Assembly: GCA_916700875.1 (NCBI GenBank)
Contig: CAKAKS010000031.1
Coordinates: 14,085,124 to 14,149,123 of the forward strand
Length of the DNA: 64,000 bases
Reading direction: 5' to 3'
Origin: Sebastes aleutianus
Lineage: Eukaryota > Chordata > Actinopteri > Perciformes > Sebastidae
Made by a program: the position numbers and the translations under genes. Of the stretch, positions 41,304-53,744 are shown one piece after another. Each line of letters starts with the position of its first letter. Positions within the stretch are counted from its first letter, which is position 1. Under the pieces are notes generated by a model. It was not told the DNA's origin. It did not search any database and saw only the letters and a program-made list of their open reading frames with translations.

Positions 41304-44300
41304 TGTAAAAGCCTCATTCATTTCAACAGATCAATATCATGAATCAAATCAATTCTAAAATTGAGTCCAACAGTGGTGAAAGAAGTATTACATAATAGTA
41401 TCAATAATACAGTGTAAAATAACTCAATTACAAGTAAAACCAGTAGTGTTACAGTAAAATGTACATAAAACTATCACAAGTTTAAAGAAAAAAAATGTGT
41501 TATGCAGACAGATCGGACCCTGTCAGTATTATATAATTAATAATTATCTGTTATTGGATTATCAGAACTGATACATTTGCATGTGAGCAGCACTGAGAAG
41601 TAAAGGTGTAACAAATGTTGACTGTTTTATAATGTAGTTGTATAATTTATTGATGCATCATATTCTATATACTCATTACGGGTTTTTAAAATCTTAATCT
41701 GCAATCAGTACCATATCTATAGTTGTCAGATTAAGGTAGTGAAGTTAAAAGTACAATATTTCCCTCTAAAACACAAGTAGAAGTATGAAGTAGCTTTACT
41801 CAAATAAAGTGCTTCAGAATTGCACTTAAGCATGTACTCAGAACTAAATAGTGACTTTCCACCACTGGATTCCAATCAGTAGATTAACATGAAGCGTGTC
41901 AACAGAGCCATGTATATCAGCAGGAGCTATGTTTGAACTTTCTTGCTGTGTAAACCCAAACTCACCTCGCTATCTTCATTCTTAGGGGTCAAGTGATTTA
42001 AAGTGTGTCACATTATGCTGGTGACTTTCGTTCTAAATGACCTTGACCTCTGTTTGACCTCTAACAGCAGGCCTGATCCAAGCACAAAACACTGTTCACT
42101 GGCATCTGCAGAACCTAGAGTTCTTCAGTTTCCTGAGGAATGCAGTGTGGCATTACAGGGGAGTTGGATAGCAGAGCTACTGAGGAGCCTGTAAAGGATA
42201 TCCCAGTGAAACAAGAGGCCTGTGGTGTCACTTACAGCCTCTATGGTTAGCTTTTCAATCTGTGAGGTCAGTCAGGTATGATTTAACTTTATTCAGAATG
42301 TGTCATTAGTCAGAATGTCTACTCAGGTGAAACGTAATACTCCTATTACAATTATGTTTTTTTTCTATTGAAAGGGAATCTTACAGTATCATTTAGCAGG
42401 AAAATAGCACCTTGAGCCTGCTTCAAAGGGCCCGCTCAAGCGTGACCATTTTAGTCGAAGGGAAAGCAGTGTTTTTCACCGGTCTACCTGCTTCATTACA
42501 GCAAGAGCCTCCTCTGGCTCAGCAGCCGTCTCTGAAATGTGCAGTTCAATTCCCGGCCACTTGATGGCCCTTTCAACCAAGAGATCCCACCCCCCCGCCC
42601 CTCTTTCGACCACTATCGTCATCATTGCCCACAAAATGGATGACAGCTTTTAGAAATACCAGGGTGCGTCACGACTCTGAGGTGCACATGCTGTGCCATT
42701 TATGTTCCACCTGTTCTGATGCATCAGCACTGGCCGAGAGGCAGAGAATGATCATGCCTGCAACAGCACAAGTAGAGCCAATTAATGTCGCAGGCCGATA
42801 CTGTATCAAAGCTGCAGGGCTAATAATGTCTGGCAACATCCTCTCTGCCTTAGAGATATGAAATAATTATCTGGGCCTCTTTTGCCATCTCATCAATTTC
42901 TAGAAAACATCACAGAACAACAGAGGAAGCCTTTTTACCCTTCACTCTGTCAATGTACTTTATTGTCTCTTTCAAATAAACTACTTTTATTATGTTGTCT
43001 TGGTTACAAGGTAGAAGTTAACCTTGCTTTAATCAGTTCTCTCTCTCGGTTTGAGTCCATCTAGTTGCCAAATTCCTTAAACTTAAGGACATTTTGACCA
43101 AAAACCATGATCAGTGTTGTTTATCTGGACTGGGTATTTCCTGGATTGGTTTGAGCACTGGTCGACCTTTTTTTTAAATTATTACTCAACAGTGCCACAT
43201 CAAGTGAAACGTATCTTTTCTCCCTCTGCAGGGAAAGAATCTGCACCACGAAGAGAACAAAATAGGCTTGAAATTAAATCAGTTGAAAGAGAAGTGATCC
43301 GGGGAGAAAGGACACAGTTGGCAGATGTTTGTATGGGAAAAAAACAAATAAAGACTAAAACTGTCTGTGATGGGACTTCCTCTTGATTAAGGAGCTGTCC
43401 TTGAGATCTCTGCAAGAGAGTTGAACTGTGGAGCAGAACTACACTGTTAAATCTAAGATGTGATGGTTTTAGGGGGTTCGCATTGCACCAAATGGACTCG
43501 GTTTGGTTGTTTGGCAAGAGAAAAAATCTGCAAAGAAACAAGTTCTAGTACGCTGACGAGCTGTGCAATGAGAGAATGTGCCGTGAAAACTGATTCGGCG
43601 CCTTATAGGTCGCTGACATTGACATTAACATTAACCTTTTCACGCTCTTAATGGATGTCTCATGATGCGGGGCTGCAGCAGTGGACTATACACCTCTAAA
43701 TGCTCTCTCAACACATGGCGATGGCAACACGAATATTGCAGGGCACGAGCACCCCACTGTCAAGACTCCTCTCTCTCTCTCTCTCTGTCTCTCTCTCTGT
43801 CTCTCTCTCTTTTCACAGCGCAGCACTGCAGTGCCTCTCTGCACATGCCCAGACAGACTGGGAGAGAGCCACCGCAAGTTTGAGCTCACTAGAAAAATAT
43901 TAACAGGCTGCATCACAGACACGTTCATGTACTCCTGCAAGCTGTGTATTGCATTACGAACTAAAGTCTTATTTGACGCAACTGAAAATGAATTCCTCGA
44001 TGGCATTTTAAAAGGTTAAAATGCAGCGAGAGGGACACGTTTCGCCGTCACGAGAATCAAACCTGTGACTTTCTCTTTACTGGGCTTTCTTTTGTCTCAA
44101 GGTCACTCTGCCGCCCACAAGCTCTTTATGCAAACTGTTATGTGGTCGGTGCAGCTTTAATATGCACACTGCCTCTCTTCAGTCTATAATGTCTGCTTCT
44201 TTCATAACAGTAATTCCTTTTTTGCTAATGCTTTAGCTTAATACTATATTTAACTATCTTTGGAGTGCCATACTCTCTTTTTTTACCAGTTTAATCTCAG

Positions 44301-44936
44301 CATGATTCCTTTTTTCTGTATACTTTATTAAACAACTAGTCCACCCCAGTTGCAATAATGCCATAGCAAGCTACATCAAACAATTACCAGTGCAATCTGA
44401 GAATAAATGTAGCCAGTAGTCTCATTTTCAAACAGCATGGTGGCTTAGTATCTCTGATGGCCAGGCTTTTCATTTAGAGGAATCTTGGTGGTTGCATATT
44501 TTACTCCATTCTGCTTGTTTGCCATGGCAATAGACCATTATTCATTGTGCTTGTTGAAACAGAAATAGATCAATGATGCAATCAATGAGGAAACAAAAAG
44601 TGTGATTCACAACTCGCTAAAAGATTAAATAAATGCAGGATAAATGACATCAAAGGAGCTCAAATGGTGGTAAAGTAAAAAGGAGACATGTGGGTGTGTT
44701 GGTAGGTCTGGAAATCACTATTTGATGACGCTTTTGCTGCATCAAACAGAATGAAGTGGAGGCCAGGTGGAGGAGAAATAGTCTGCAAACGATCACATTT
44801 TTCCAAGTCAGTCTTAAAACACTCCTCACACGCTCATAAGTACAATGAAACTGTGTTTGGTTGCTGTAAGTGTTCGTCGTCTCCATACTGACGTAGAAGA
44901 GATCCCTTCCTAATGCAATTTCAAATTGAGCAACAT
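41304..44936. other. Intergenic; microsatellite and unique sequence
   Basis: A (CT)n tract lies at about 43767-43812 and gives rise to several overlapping Ser/Leu-rich frames, which are not genes. The rest has no recognisable element. The stretch 42600-42880 looks unique and might hold conserved regulatory sequence, but this cannot be judged from one genome. Confidence 0.4.
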
Positions 44937-45509
44937 GTTCTCATCCCAACCTCGTCACATACTGACGTTTTGTCAGACTCCTTTTCGGTCACATTAAACA
45001 CGTGCTCAAAGCAGCAGTTGCTAGAAATGGAGCAAATATGATTAAAAAAAGTGTTTTTATAAAATGGTCACTATATCCTGACAGTAGAGCATCAGACAGG
45101 TAATCTGAAAAAAAAATCATGTGCCTCTCTGTCCTCCGGTGCTCCTAATGGCATCTGCAAGATTTCACAGACCGGAGGAAAACAACCAGTCAGAGCTGAT
45201 CTGGAGTCTGCCGTCCAGCTGCCATCTAGCAGAATGGTCAAACTAGGCAGCGCTGATCAAATATGAATCAATATTCTGTTACTGTAATGCCTATTTCTCA
45301 CCTCAAATGTTTTCAGAAACATCTTGTAGTGTACTGTTTAGCTGTAAAATGAGAAAGTTTGTGACCCGGCTGCTATGTTGACATCTATTGAGGAAATAAC
45401 AAGCACCGCCCACCATCTCATACTGCCGCTAAAGGGTGCCTTGTGCGGCGATATCGAACGCAGACGGCCGTGACAAAGCATCTGTATTTGACGCCCTGGG
45501 AATGAGAAC
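44937..45509. mobile_element. MITE with 'gttctcatccca' ends containing a second repeat
   Basis: The left end GTTCTCATCCCA (44937-44948) pairs with TGGGAATGAGAAC (45497-45509) with one extra base. The right part 'ctgccgctaaagggtgcct' resembles 'actgttgctaaagggtgcct' in the right arm of the element at 53811-54406, so both belong to one family. The middle (about 45008-45386) is occupied by the separate repeat listed next. Confidence 0.5.
45008..45386 (+). repeat. Interspersed repeat, family C, copy 1
   Basis: It starts 'aaagcagcagttgctagaaa' and includes 'ggtcactatatcctgacagt', 'taatggcatctgcaagattt' and 'ggcagcgctgatcaaatatg'. A second copy in the same orientation is at 46888-47196. This copy lacks a segment of about 40 bp ('gagcagctgtcaatcac' and following) that copy 2 has. 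Copy 2 in turn lacks the right-hand ~100 bp seen here. Confidence 0.7.
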
Positions 45510-45824
45510 GGGGCTGAAATAAGATCTGGATACTTTAAATCACAACCAAACCCACAGTATGAAATCATGGATCCCAGCCTGTGATACAAGGAAAAGCTAA
45601 TATAACTAATCTTTTAGCAGCCTTTATTTGTCCATTATTTGGGTTCCAATAACTATCATGGGTAGATGATATACAGCATCCCAATCAGGAAGGCAAAGCA
45701 GAGCAAATGGAGCGCAGCCATCATCACTTTGGCTCTCACTCCTCCACTGTGATGGCAGCAGGTTAATACAGAGTTTTCTTCCTGTCATCTCAGTGCGAAC
45801 CGATTCCCCCACCACATGTCACTG

Positions 45825-45828
<4 letters not shown>

Positions 45829-45869
<41 letters not shown>
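45829..45869. repeat. (TC)n microsatellite
   Basis: A nearly pure CT dinucleotide run with one TTTC interruption. Similar tracts occur at 43767-43812 and about 53398-53424. Confidence 0.9.
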
Positions 45870-46887
45870 ACATGCACCAGCTGTTCAGAGGTTCACTGGT
45901 GAGTCACACAAGGTGTAATGTGATGTGTGAGGAAGTCAGCAGCTGTAAACATGCCCATGTACACACAGAAAGCAATGCTGGAAGGATATGAACATGACGG
46001 TTGTCCTTTAGCCAAAAGAGCATCTTTAACAACACGTCATAAAAACACTGTTGCATAGTTAAACATAGCATTTTATTTATTTATATTTCTTATAATCCTA
46101 CAAGTTCAATCTTACAGATTCACTGTGGAAACAATCAAAATGTGGACTACTAAGCCGATTGAAAGCACTCCCCTCCCCCCCCCTTTCGTCGATTACTACA
46201 CAAATAAAAAAAAAAAAAACTGTAACAATTACGGTGAGATTGGAATATACTTCTACAACATCACATGTCACTGCATATGTCCCCTCAACGGTGCTGCGAT
46301 CAATAAATCCAACCTCAGTGCAGTGTCCTTGGGATGGCCACATTTCATCGCCCCTCCCGGCCATTATGTCTCTCCCCCTCCTCTGGATCTCCTGGCTCAT
46401 TTTTACTGCCCCCAAACACACACACACACATACAGCCCACTGCATCCCTCCTTGAATTCATCCTTCCCCTTTATCCTCCTACCAGATCCACATACTCTTT
46501 GATGGAGTTCATAATAATAAGAAAATAAGTTATGAGTGAAGCGGGCATTGCTGATTGGCTTAACCTTCAGTAAAATGCATGACAGGACTGTTGGCAGTTC
46601 TCGTGTCAGATGGTTATTTAATTATTTTTTTAAAACATGGAGAATGTTCTGCATATTTCTTGATCTGGATGCACTGAAATAAACAGCCAGTGAACAGATG
46701 GTTGGACCGTGGCAACCCATGCAGGAGAAATGGGAATGAAAAGAGATTATTTCTCTCCGACAGGCCCTTTGCACTAATGACATTTCCCAGTTCTAAAATA
46801 ATGTATTAGGATTTCACCAAAACATATGACAACAGAGTATTTCTAGGAAAAGGTTTCTGTTGTAGTTATCCAGTCACAACAACCTTT

Positions 46888-47196
46888 AAAGCAGCAGTGG
46901 ATAGAATTGGAGCAAATATGATTTATAAAAGTTATTTTTTATAAAACGGTCACTATATCCTGACAGTAGTGCATGAGACAGGTAATCTGAAAAAAAAGTA
47001 TGTGCCTCTGTGTCCTCCAGTGTCCTCCGGAGCTCCTAATGGCATCTGCAAGATTTCCTAGAACGGAGGAAAACAACCAATCAGAGCCGAGCTGGAGTCT
47101 GCCGTCTCTGAGCAGCTGTCAATCACTTGCGAACTCCGATCAAACGGTTAAACTAGGCAGCGCTGAGCAAATATGAATCAATATTCTGTTATTCTG
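46888..47196 (+). repeat. Interspersed repeat, family C, copy 2
   Basis: A direct copy of the repeat at 45008-45386, about 1.9 kb away, sharing the landmark blocks in the same order with scattered substitutions. The two could have arisen by independent insertions. Flanking sequences do not match, which argues against a tandem duplication of the whole segment. Confidence 0.7.
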
Positions 47197-50100
47197 TTCC
47201 ACAATGTGGATGAGGTCTTTGAATTAGATGGCCGCCCATATTTATTTGAGCCAGAGCATATGGATATTCAGATTTCACAACGAGACTTCTCCTTGAGCGG
47301 GACTTGGACACAATAACAAATAGACTGAATCAAGCAATTATTTTTCTGTAGGGTCCTTTCCATAATGTTGTCAGACACTAACAATCTGAGCCTGTCCGTG
47401 GCAAAAACAAGCTCTTTTAGTGAATGTAACGTTACATTGACGCTGCTCACTTGCCCTCACAGCTCATTTCGCGGCTGCCGGTTACAGCGTTCTCCTTCAA
47501 TACTCGACCAATTTCAGCAATTGTTGTCTCTATTAGTCACTTTGACACAAAAACAATGGGAAATAGGGTCCAGGTTGAGAAATAGAGAAGTTACCCTTTA
47601 AGATGGTGACAAATGAACTTCCTTCCTCATATCCCCTTCACATCTTTCCATGCTTTTCTCTACCTTTTCCACTCTTCTCTCCAGGCCTGCTTTTCCTCAA
47701 CTCTCGCTATCTTAAGAGAACAGCTCCTCCGGGCTGTGGTGGTGATCACGACTAGCACAGGTCTGGTAATACGGCTCATCATCATTTAAATTAGTTCTGA
47801 AGCATTAGGCAGAATTGGCCCCGAGTATCAGTGAATTTATGGCCCGGTTGTGGCAACATGCACCAGTACACAGAGCCATATTGTTGAGCTCGGGAAGCCA
47901 TTATCATACCCATTCCTTCCCTCTCTCGCTGTCACAGGATAGTTGAATTTGCAGCAATAACAGTCATCATTGATTTTCCACTCAAGTAGTTGTTACTTCA
48001 GGATTAAATTTAGTTTTGTGTGAACTGAGCTAACACAGTGGTTTGTTTCGATTTGTCCCTAGGTGGGTCTAAGGCTGACCTGCACGTACAGTTCAGACAC
48101 AGAGGAGCACCTTTCACTGGTACACTGATCATTCTTGGCAAGCTGTAAACACAAAGGTGAGGATATCGCCTCTGGATGGGTTACTTCCCTGTCTGTCTTC
48201 ATCTCTCATATACGGCTGTTACTGAAGCAGACACCTACTCTAGGAAAACATAGTATCTTTTATATGTTATACGGGCTATGCATAAAGAAATAAAGTATAT
48301 AGATTAACGCCTAGGAAAAGTAATGCACTGTAATTCGCGACAGGAGACCTGTGTTCGTATCCCGTGTGAAACCAGAATTCAACGTTGATTTGTCACTTTG
48401 AGTTATTCGTCACGTAACATCTGTACTTCCGTACCGTCACTGAGACCCCAAAAACAAAGGTAACGCTTAATTTTCTGAAGCATGTCATCACGTCCAAAGC
48501 AAGAAATTCCCATTAAATTAGAAAAAGTCATAAAGTATCAAGCTGATAAAACAATGTTAAGTATATTTTTGAGCTGATATATTTTGAAACTTAGCATTAA
48601 GGTTAAGGAAAATCGTCAGTATTGATCACCAGCTGGTAGTATATCTTGCTTTTCCCTAATGCTGGTGTAGTATGACATGCATATAGCTATTGTCTGCTGG
48701 CCCACTATACTAATGCTTATATGGATTTCTAGCCAACACTACTTTGGCTGCAACATGTCGAACAAATATAAGAGCAACTTCACATTAGTCTTAATTTTCT
48801 GAGTGCTTATCTCCATCTGCTTTTAAAATGGTACGCCACTCTACAGATTATATATGTCCATTCTAGCTTTGCTTTTAGGCTTTATTGCTGATGTCCTTCT
48901 CCTTTTTTTTTTTAATCAAATGTTTGAGGGAGAGATGTTAATAAAAGCAAAAAGCAGACACCATCACTGGGCTGCTTGTATAGAAAATCTCTCAGCAGCA
49001 ACTGGCAGCTTTCGTCAATAACACTTCCAAACACCCGATAATATAATTACTGCCAAAACCCTATGACAGGTTTGCACTTCACAACATCTACTGAATCAGA
49101 TATTGGTCACTTTGTTCAACATTATGTATAGTCGTTCTCATTTGGCCTAATAAAACACTCTTCAGTCCTTCAGCTGGTGCGGATTGCTGCTACGCAGTCC
49201 AACTGACCCGTCTGAGAGGTCATCAGCTGATTGAATCAGCTAATTGTATTCCATGTGAGCTGGCCAAGGTGTCAATCATACAGGCCACAGCCAGCAAAAA
49301 GCCTCACAGGTTCTCTTATTTTGATTGATTTACCCTTCAGAAATGTCACTGATTGGTTAGTCATACATTTTAAATGTCAGTATGGTGGCAACAGTTGGCA
49401 GAGAAGTAAACAGAAAGTCAAACTGGCTGCGTAGGTGGTGGCCACAGCTCAAAATCACTGTGGGTCTCACACTGTGGGTTTCTGTCCAGCTGTGTCACAG
49501 TCTTGGGGAGATCACAATCAGTACAAAAGCTGTTTGGATTCAAGTAGGGAGCATCCTCAAGTGTGTAGCCTCCATTCTCCATCAAATACAACTGCAGACT
49601 GTTTTTTATATGTTGCAACAAATAGTCCAAATTCAAAAGTTGTGATGAAGATTATCTACCTGCTTTCCCATACTACCCCAACACAGGTAGTACACACACA
49701 CACAGACACACACGCACGCATACACCTCCCTGCGACATGCTGATAAGGTTTCCCCATCAGCCAGCACTCTCACACCTAAACTGTAAATAATCTCTGGCAT
49801 CTACATGCAGCGCAGATGCACTGATATCTTAGTATCAATTCACAGCGATCTGACCTGGATCAGTGATATGTGGCCTCAATGCAGCTTTACAATCTCTGAT
49901 AAGTCTATGGTTAAAAGAGTATTCTCATTTTTACAATTTCTAAGAATCTAAGAATTTAAGTTATTCTGTTTTGGCACCCTTTCAAATGTAAATGTTAATG
50001 TAAATGCATCCTTCCTGTTTAACCATGTTGTTCATTCTTCTACAAGGCAGCCAGGAAACGGGCAAGAATACTTTGAGGAGAAAAGCTTTGAACCTGAACA

Positions 50101-50430
50101 ACAACGCACATTATAAAATAATGACAAGCTAAGTGCCAGAACATCAAAGGTAGCTCGCTGCATTTCCTGTTGCAATGTCAATGAGGTCCCACAGAGCTTC
50201 AGCCGACTGCATTTACAAGTTTGAATCAATATGTGTAAAACGTGTTGTGAGGATGAGAAAACTCTGGAATCAGCTCTTCTCTGCCTTTGGGGAAAAACTG
50301 TTTGTTAGATTGCTTTGATAGGATATAGTTGTATGGGGACAAAGAGTCTGCATCTCATCCTCTTATATATATGTAGCTGTGGTTCCCACCCTTTTTTTAA
50401 TTGTGACACCTTAAAATAAAGCAGTGTCTG
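47197..50430. other. Intergenic; one unclassified repeat-like stretch
   Basis: About 48290-48545 has wording common in fish genomes ('cgacaggagacctgtgttcg', 'cttaattttctgaagcatgt') but no ends I can fix. A (CA)n run is near 49690-49715. I see no exon or RNA gene in the rest. Confidence 0.35.
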
Positions 50431-50665
50431 GTCTGGTGGCTTTGAAGAAAGCGATATAACGGCTTCAGTCCCCCGTTGTAAAGGACTGTCTGATGGCGAG
50501 ATAAAGCAATGAAAATGTTCTAAATATAGCGTGCACTTGAATATTTTTAGGGTGGCTTGAATACGTTTTTCTGCTGCTCCCGTCCGGAAACCGCTTCACC
50601 TCGCCGTCAGACAGCCCTTTCCGACGGAGAACTGAAACCGTTATATCGCTTCAAAGCCACCAGAC
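50431..50665. mobile_element. Fold-back MITE with ~70-bp arms
   Basis: The left arm begins 'gtctggtggctttgaag', and the right arm ends with its reverse complement 'cttcaaagccaccagac'. Pairing continues through 'gcgatataacgg' and 'ctgtctgacggcgag' with scattered mismatches. The central ~90 bp is unpaired. It is non-coding. Confidence 0.7.
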
Positions 50666-50932
50666 TACATTCACAAAAGCAATAATTTTACCTTGCAAAA
50701 GCAGGAGTATACATACAACCCCACTTCAAAAAAATCGCACCTAACCCTTTTAGTTATTTCCCAAACTTAGCACCGCTAACTTTGACTCAGCTGGTTCTAC
50801 CATTCACATTATTCATAACCTTATTGATTAGCTTTGATTAGCATACTTTGGTAACCTACATCAGAGTGGACGTTTCCATTTGAAAATAAAACAGAACGAA
50901 GATGGATCCGCCCTTTAAAATATATATATATA

Positions 50933-51143
50933 CAGACGTAGGCAAAGTTGTTGGTAACGTTCCGTTAAAGAGAGAAAAACCCACAATGGTCACTGAAATA
51001 ACTTGAAACTGACAAAAGTAATAATAAATAAAAATTTACTGAAAATGAACTAATGAAAATCAGATATTGTTTTTGAATTGTGGTTCAACAGAATCATTTT
51101 AAAAAACAAACTAATGAAACTGGCCAGGACAAAAATGATGGTA
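50933..51143 (+). repeat. Tc1 left terminal inverted repeat (211 bp)
   Basis: It begins CAGACGTAGGCAAAG and ends ACAAAAATGATGGTA. The reverse complement of 52343-52553 matches it over the full length with about seven differences. Confidence 0.92.
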
Positions 51144-51277
51144 CCCCTAGAAAAGATGTAAAATAATGTGACCATAGGGACATATTAAACTAAGGTGTGT
51201 CCTGTAATTAGCATCACAGGTATCTTCAAACTTGTAATCAGTCAGTCTGCCTATTTAAAGGGTGAAAAGTAGTCACT

Positions 51278-52334
51278 GTGCTGTTTGGCATCATGGTGTG
51301 TACCACACTGAACATGGACCACAGAAAGCTAAGGAGAGAGTTGTCTCAGGAGATCAGAAAGAACATTATAGACCTTCATGTTAAAGGTAAAGGCTATAAG
51401 ACCATCTCCAAGCAGCTTGATGTTCCTGTGACTACAGCTGCACATATTATTCAGAAGTTTAAGGTCCATGGGACTGTAGCCAACCTCCCTGGACGTGGCC
51501 GCAAGGGGAAAATTGATGACATATTGAAGAGACGGATAATACGAATGGTAACCAAAGAGCCCAGAACAACTTCCAAAGAGATTAGAGGTGAACTCCAAGG
51601 TCAAGGTACATCAGTGTCAGATCGCACCATCCGTCACTGTTTGAGCCAAAGTGGACTTAATGGAAGACAACCGAGGAGGACACCAAATCATAAAAAAGCG
51701 AGACTGGAATTTTCCAAAATGCATATTGACAAGCCACAAAGCTTCTGGGAGAATGTCCTTTGGACAGATGAGACAAAACTGGAGCTTTTTGGCAAGTCAC
51801 ATCAGCTCTATGTTCACAGACACAAAAATGAAGCATCCAAAGAAAAGAACACTGTACCTAATGTGAAACATGGAGGAGGCTCGGTTATGTTATGGGGCTG
51901 CTTTGTTGCATCTGGCACAGGGTGTCTTGAATCTGTGCAGGGTGCAATTAAATCTCAAGACTATCAAGGCATTCTGGAGCGAAATGTGCTGCCCAGTGTC
52001 AGAAAGCTTGGTCTCAGTTGCAGGTCATGGGTCCTCAAACAGGATAATGACCCAAAACACATCTAAAAACACCCAAGAATGGCTAAGAACAAAACATTGG
52101 ACTATTCTGAAGTGGCCTTCTATGAGCCCTGATCTAAATCCTATTGAACATCTGTGGAAGGAGCTGAAACATGCAGTCTGGAGAAGGCACCCTTCAAACC
52201 TGAGACAGCTGGAGCAGTTTGCTCACGAGGAGTGGGCCAACATACCTGTCAACAGGTGCAGAAGTCTCATTGAGAGTTACAGAAATCACTTGATTGCAGT
52301 GATTGCCTCAAAAGGTTGTGCAACAAAATATTAA
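51278..52334 (+). pseudogene. Tc1-like DDE transposase, frameshifted
   Basis: The first frame (51278-52066, 262 codons) has N-terminal helix-turn-helix regions (about residues 22-65 and 80-130) with a PGRGRK hook-like motif between them. It then has WTDET with the first catalytic Asp near residue 164, the HGGGSVMLWG glycine box near 199-208, and QDNDPKH near 255-261 with the second Asp. It then stops. The remainder continues in another frame from about 52062 to 52334, with SPDLNPIEHLW carrying the final acidic residue and the usual C-terminal tail. The shift is best explained by loss of two bases in a CA-type repeat just before the stop. Apart from that the reading is clean. A start at Met6 is equally possible. 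Confidence 0.92.
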
Positions 52335-52342
52335 GTTAATGT

Positions 52343-52553
52343 TACCATCATTTTTGTCTAGGCCAGTTTCATTAGTTTGTTTTTTTAAATGATTCTGCTG
52401 AACCATAATTCAAAAACAATATCTGATTTTCATTAGTTAATTTTCAGTGAATTTTTATTTATTATTACTTTTGTCAGTTTCAAGTTATTTCAGTGACCAT
52501 TGTGGGTTTTTCTCTCTTTAACGGAACGTTACCAACAACTTTGCCTACGTCTG
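52343..52553 (-). repeat. Tc1 right terminal inverted repeat (211 bp)
   Basis: It mirrors the left repeat at 50933-51143. The outer ~100 bp appear identical; differences cluster in the inner half. Confidence 0.92.
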
Positions 52554-52555
52554 TA

Positions 52556-53744
52556 TATATATGGCATTCGGATAAAAACAGGGTCCAACACACACAATTT
52601 ATGTAATAGACTAATTCTAAATGAGTTTAGTTGAATGAGAGTTGGGGCACACCTCTGGTCAACCGAGAGATTGTTGCAACAACTAGAGCATAATGATGAA
52701 AAAGCAGTCTTATTAGACTTGGAGCAAAGCGACGTGGATCTACAGTATATTGCCAGTGTTAAACCCCTCGGGTTTGCATACAATTACTGTCAATACTTCG
52801 TTATCCGCAATGGACAAAGATTGCCATCTCATGCGGTGCTTTACACTTCAACTGTTTATGTACAAATGACTGTAACTGTACAGTCCTTCTAACTGTTATG
52901 CATTGTGCTCCTGAGGAGACATGAACAACGCCGTTAGCAGAGGAGGCACACAGCATGACACGCGGTTAACTAACTGGCTGCTTACTGGATGTGCACAAAC
53001 AACATTCTGAAACCATTTTCACACTTCACACATGGTTCTCCATGGATACTCGTATTGTGCAATAACATGCTGTTTCAGTAAGTGTTGCGCACTCCTGGCG
53101 TTCTTGCCTCTCTATTGAATGTGAGCACCTTTAAAAAAAGGTACCAGTGTTAACAAGGCAGCGTGTAAATGAATGCATTTACTGTAACGTTACATATCAA
53201 ACTCTACATATTGTTCAGAACACTTGAAGCCCTTCAGCCTTTTTAATAATGCATTCAACAGTAACTTTCAGGTCAACGCGGGGAGGCGGTGGTGGTAAAC
53301 ACTGCATCAATATGGATAAGTCGTCTCATGCAGCCTCATCACTGGAGTCTTGGCCACTTCGCTCGCTCTCTCTCACCTCAGCCACATGGTCATCTCACTC
53401 TCTCCCTCTCTCTCTCTCTCTCTCATACTCACATTACTGGTAGGGGCGTGATTGCATAACACCGACACTCACAGCTGCTGGTTTATCATTTATTAATGCT
53501 TCTTTCAGTGGCATAATTTGGTCTGCTCTGTATAGGACAGTAATAATTCAGGTGATATGCTGAAAAATGTGAGACGGACGAGGAAATGGAGCTAACTGAA
53601 TTCTGGAGCGGGTCGGGTGTTTTCTTTCCTTCACTGTGCATCAAAGGAGTCATTTAACAAGCCGAAAACATCAGTATGAGGTGAAATAAGCTATTAAAAC
53701 CACATAAGAGGAAGGTCACAGAACGACAAAAACAAATTGAATAT
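52556..53744. other. Intergenic; nothing recognised except a CT run
   Basis: A (CT)n tract lies at about 53398-53424. Open frames of 84-85 codons on both strands near 52529-52892 have no domain I recognise and no splice context. Confidence 0.4.

Larger units (their letters stand above)
50933..52553 (+). mobile_element. Tc1-like transposon, nearly intact (1621 bp)
   Basis: Long terminal inverted repeats enclose one Tc1-type transposase frame. TA dinucleotides lie at both ends (50931-50932 and 52554-52555) within a TATATA target. The element is of the IR/DR type: each inverted repeat has an outer 'gttggta' and an inner 'gatggta' block, the probable paired transposase-binding sites. About 7 differences between the two 211-bp repeats (by eye) indicate modest age. 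It is inserted upstream of ccbe1, in intergenic sequence. Confidence 0.92.

Noticed and set aside
43662..44019. Several overlapping Ser/Leu-rich frames
   Set aside because: They are produced by the (CT)n tract at 43767-43812 on both strands.
46098..46528. Overlapping frames of 98-125 codons on both strands
   Set aside because: Homopolymer runs (C and A) and CA repeats keep the frames open; no domain is seen.
48330..48370. B-box-like word 'gttcgtatccc' as a second SINE
   Set aside because: No A box at the proper distance upstream; the stretch looks like another interspersed repeat.
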